From positions 1 through 7,455 of the forward strand of contig JAJZVM010000186.1 in the NCBI GenBank assembly GCA_021845645.1: a DNA stretch of 7,455 nt, in the 5' to 3' direction. The first letter of the stretch is position 1; every line of letters starts with the position of its first letter. Both the position numbers and the translations under genes were made by a program. The notes below the pieces were generated by a model. That model was not told where the DNA came from. It made no database searches and was given only the letters and a program-made list of their open reading frames with translations. This DNA is from Bacillota bacterium (GTDB taxonomy: Bacteria > Bacillota_E > JAJZYS01 > JAJYTV01). Shown here one piece after another: positions 5,912 through 7,455 of the stretch.

Positions 5912-5941
5912 TCCGATAATAGATATTATGTAAATCCGATA
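5912..5941. promoter_or_regulatory. AT-rich palindrome with flanking direct repeat, candidate promoter/operator
   Basis: ATAATA (5916-5921) and TATTAT (5924-5929) are perfect inverted arms around GA. TCCGATA occurs on either side as a direct repeat (5912-5918 and 5935-5941, 23 bp apart, about two helical turns). Local AT content is far above the surrounding DNA. Sequences like GATAAT and TATTAT could act as -10 boxes on either strand, but I found no -35 at proper spacing; TTGATC at 5888 is 21 bp from GATAAT. Confidence 0.4.
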
Positions 5942-6254
5942 GGGGTCGCAGCTATGCAGTCTGATTTCCGTCGGGTCGGTCTTCTCGACGACGCCACTTC
6001 CGGGACGGACAGCCAGGTGCGGTTTGCGCACCGTTGCCTCGCCGAGACGCTGCGCTTGCGCCGGGTTTGGGCGCCGCGCTGGCCGGGATCCCTGCGGATT
6101 CTTACGCTCTCATCAGACATTCTTCGCGCAACTCCGCTATGTTTCGTGCTGAGTAGACTCGGGTTGCGGCAAGGGACGCTTGGCCGTGCCCATGCTCCTG
6201 CGGTTCACCCGTCCGCTCGCGCCAGCGACGACGGGTGCATGGCTGGCCGCCACC

Positions 6255-6261
6255 AAGGAGG
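6255..6261 (+). promoter_or_regulatory. Ribosome binding site deciding the TTG start of the LCP gene
   Basis: AAGGAGG lies 8 nt before TTG 6270-6272. An in-frame ATG exists at 6192, but it lacks a ribosome site and would put a 26-residue polar stretch ahead of the membrane anchor. The TTG start gives a compact MKNRFHAR N-region directly before the hydrophobic segment. Confidence 0.75.
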
Positions 6262-6269
6262 GCAACCGG

Positions 6270-7455
6270 TTGAAAAACAGGTTCCACGCGCGCACGGCGT
6301 TCATTTGGCTTATCGTCGTCCTCCTCGTGGTGGTTGGTGCCGTGCTGTTCGCCCGCAGTTGGCTGGGGCAGTCTTCAGCGCCCGGCGGCAAGAAGGCGCA
6401 GAACCTCTCGCAGAGGGTTCCCTACAACATCCTCCTGATCGGCAACAACGCAAGACAGCCCCAAGGTCCGCTCTCGCTCGGGAAGGCTGGTGGGCTGGCC
6501 GACATCCTGATGGTCGTGCACATCGACCCCAAGACCGACAAGGTCACCCTGATCTCCATTCCGCGCGACCTGCTCATCGCGATGCCAGGCTGGCGCGTTC
6601 CGGAGCCCAAGGTCAAGGAGAGCTTCTTCCTCGGGCTGACGCAGAGCCCGCAGCGCGGGCCGCAAGTCGCCATGCAGGTTGTGAGCCGCTTCACGGGCCT
6701 GCCGATCCACGCCTACGTCGCCACGGACTTCAACGGGTTCGTGGATGCGGTGGACGCGGTCGGCTGCGTGAACATCTACATCCCGGCCAGGCTATACGAC
6801 CCTTTGCACAGCAAGGCCGACTTCACCCAGGGCTGGCATTGCCTGTCGGGCCCATGGGTGCTCGCCTACATCCGCATCCGCCAAAATGCCGCGGGCAACA
6901 GCTTTAGGACGAACGACTTCCAGCGCATGGGGGCTGAGCAGCAGGTGCTGCTGGCCCTCAAGGACAAGCTGCTGAAGAACCCGGTGCAGGCGGCATTGCA
7001 CCTGCCGTCGCTGATTTCGGCCTGGAGCCGCGACGTCGCGACCAACCTCACGCACAGCCAACTGCTATCGCTGGGTATGACCCTTGCGCACGCCCACCTG
7101 CATGAGGTGACCCTCGGCAGCGATGCCGATTCGATGGCGCTCGCCTCGATGCCGTTGCCCGGCTTCAATGCGCAGAACGCGATCCTTGGCGCCTACTACG
7201 ACGTGGTGGACGCGGCCAACGTCACCGCTGCGCTGCGGCCGTACGGCTCCAAGGGGGCCTGGACAGGGCTGCCGCCGTTCCCAAAGCCGAAAGACACCCC
7301 CATCACGCTCTACGGTAGCCGCCTGACCATGGCCCTCTTGCAGAAGGCCGGCTTCCCAGTGACCTACGGCGGTGCATCTGCGGGCACGCAGCGCCTGACG
7401 GTCGTCTTCCCGAACGGCAGCCCGACATCGGGCTTCGCCGTCGGCCGGGCAGATC
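6270..7455 (+). CDS. LytR-CpsA-Psr (LCP) family protein, 3' end outside window
   Basis: At least 395 residues are encoded and the frame is still open at the window end. A basic start (MKNRFHAR) and one membrane helix (about residues 10-28) place the rest outside the membrane. The LCP domain follows: YNILLIGNNAR (52-62), then ADILMVVHIDPKTDKVTLISIPRDLL with D78 and R99-D100, KVKESFFLG, the GLPIHAYVATDFNGFVDAVDAVGCVNIYIP block, and LAYIRIRQNAAGNSFRTNDFQRMGAEQQVLLALKDKLL. LCP enzymes move polyprenyl-phosphate-linked polymers (teichoic acid, arabinogalactan, capsule) onto peptidoglycan. The segment after about residue 340 (ITLYGSRLTMALLQKAGFPVTY) vaguely recalls a LytR C-terminal domain. The usual DFGRxxRQQ motif reads DFQRMGAEQQ here, so its second Arg seems absent. 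Polymer substrate unknown. Confidence 0.92.
   Translation, partial: MKNRFHARTAFIWLIVVLLVVVGAVLFARSWLGQSSAPGGKKAQNLSQRVPYNILLIGNNARQPQGPLSLGKAGGLADILMVVHIDPKTDKVTLISIPRDLLIAMPGWRVPEPKVKESFFLGLTQSPQRGPQVAMQVVSRFTGLPIHAYVATDFNGFVDAVDAVGCVNIYIPARLYDPLHSKADFTQGWHCLSGPWVLAYIRIRQNAAGNSFRTNDFQRMGAEQQVLLALKDKLLKNPVQAALHLPSLISAWSRDVATNLTHSQLLSLGMTLAHAHLHEVTLGSDADSMALASMPLPGFNAQNAILGAYYDVVDAANVTAALRPYGSKGAWTGLPPFPKPKDTPITLYGSRLTMALLQKAGFPVTYGGASAGTQRLTVVFPNGSPTSGFAVGRAD

Larger units (their letters stand above)
5546..6269. other. Gene-poor divergent region, about 0.7 kb
   Basis: This space separates the leftward secreted-protein gene from the rightward LCP gene. Open frames cross it on both strands, but their translations are Arg/Pro/Ala-rich, lack domain-like patterns and have no convincing start with a ribosome site. 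It contains GC-rich homopolymer runs (G7 at 5674-5680; two CACCGGGG copies at 5670 and 5685) and one sharply AT-rich island (5911-5941). Leader RNAs and promoters for both flanking genes probably lie here. I could not match any known riboswitch class. A decayed gene remains possible. Confidence 0.55.

Noticed and set aside
5955..6269. Possible small protein from ATG 5955 (MQSDFRRVGLL...) with AGGGG upstream
   Set aside because: Codon use is not gene-like, the translation is low-complexity and Arg-rich, and its frame runs on into the LCP gene out of phase. Not supportable without homologues.
5354..6907. Plus-strand open frame of 517 codons spanning the gene-poor region
   Set aside because: It overlaps the start of the secreted-protein gene and the LCP gene in a different frame, is Arg/Pro/Ala-rich and has no recognisable domain or start signal.

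Overview
The window is high-GC bacterial DNA, roughly two-thirds G+C by eye, except for about the first 105 bases (44 of the first 100 are G or C) and an AT-rich island near 5911-5941. An LCP-family wall-polymer ligase, a lipobox lipoprotein, strong AGGAGG-type ribosome sites and frequent GTG/TTG starts fit a high-GC monoderm-like bacterium (Actinomycetota, Chloroflexota/Dormibacterota or a relative). This placement is a low-confidence inference; no rRNA or marker gene is present.

Layout from left to right: (1) the 3' tail of an unidentified AT-richer plus-strand gene (1-102); (2) a leftward secreted protein made of two tandem ZU5-like beta domains (60-1118); (3) a control region with a 9-bp inverted repeat and a TATACT box; (4) a rightward DsbA/FrnE-like thiol oxidoreductase (1348-1968) whose first active-site Cys codon is an in-frame TGA, then a GNAT acetyltransferase (2027-2605); (5) three leftward genes: a large Cys-rich secreted protein with a beta-sandwich domain (5545-3902), a small zinc-ribbon protein (3691-3485) and a lipoprotein (3346-2717); (6) about 0.7 kb with no convincing gene (5546-6269) that holds an AT-rich palindrome; (7) a rightward LCP-family protein starting at TTG 6270 and running off the window end.

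The most important observation is in region 4. Standard translation breaks the DsbA-like gene at TGA 1384-1386, but the protein is intact on both sides in the same frame, and the TGA replaces exactly the N-terminal Cys of the CPFC redox motif. Twenty-one bases after it begins a GGU apical loop on an uninterrupted 8-bp stem, as expected of a bacterial SECIS element. The gene is best annotated as a selenoprotein (active site U13-P-F-C16), not as a pseudogene or as a short protein starting internally.

Most other products are envelope or extracellular proteins (two with signal peptides, a lipoprotein, a membrane-anchored LCP enzyme). The DsbA-like protein has no signal peptide and is probably cytoplasmic, so I do not link it functionally to the Cys-rich secreted protein. 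No mobile element, CRISPR array, tRNA or rRNA was seen.
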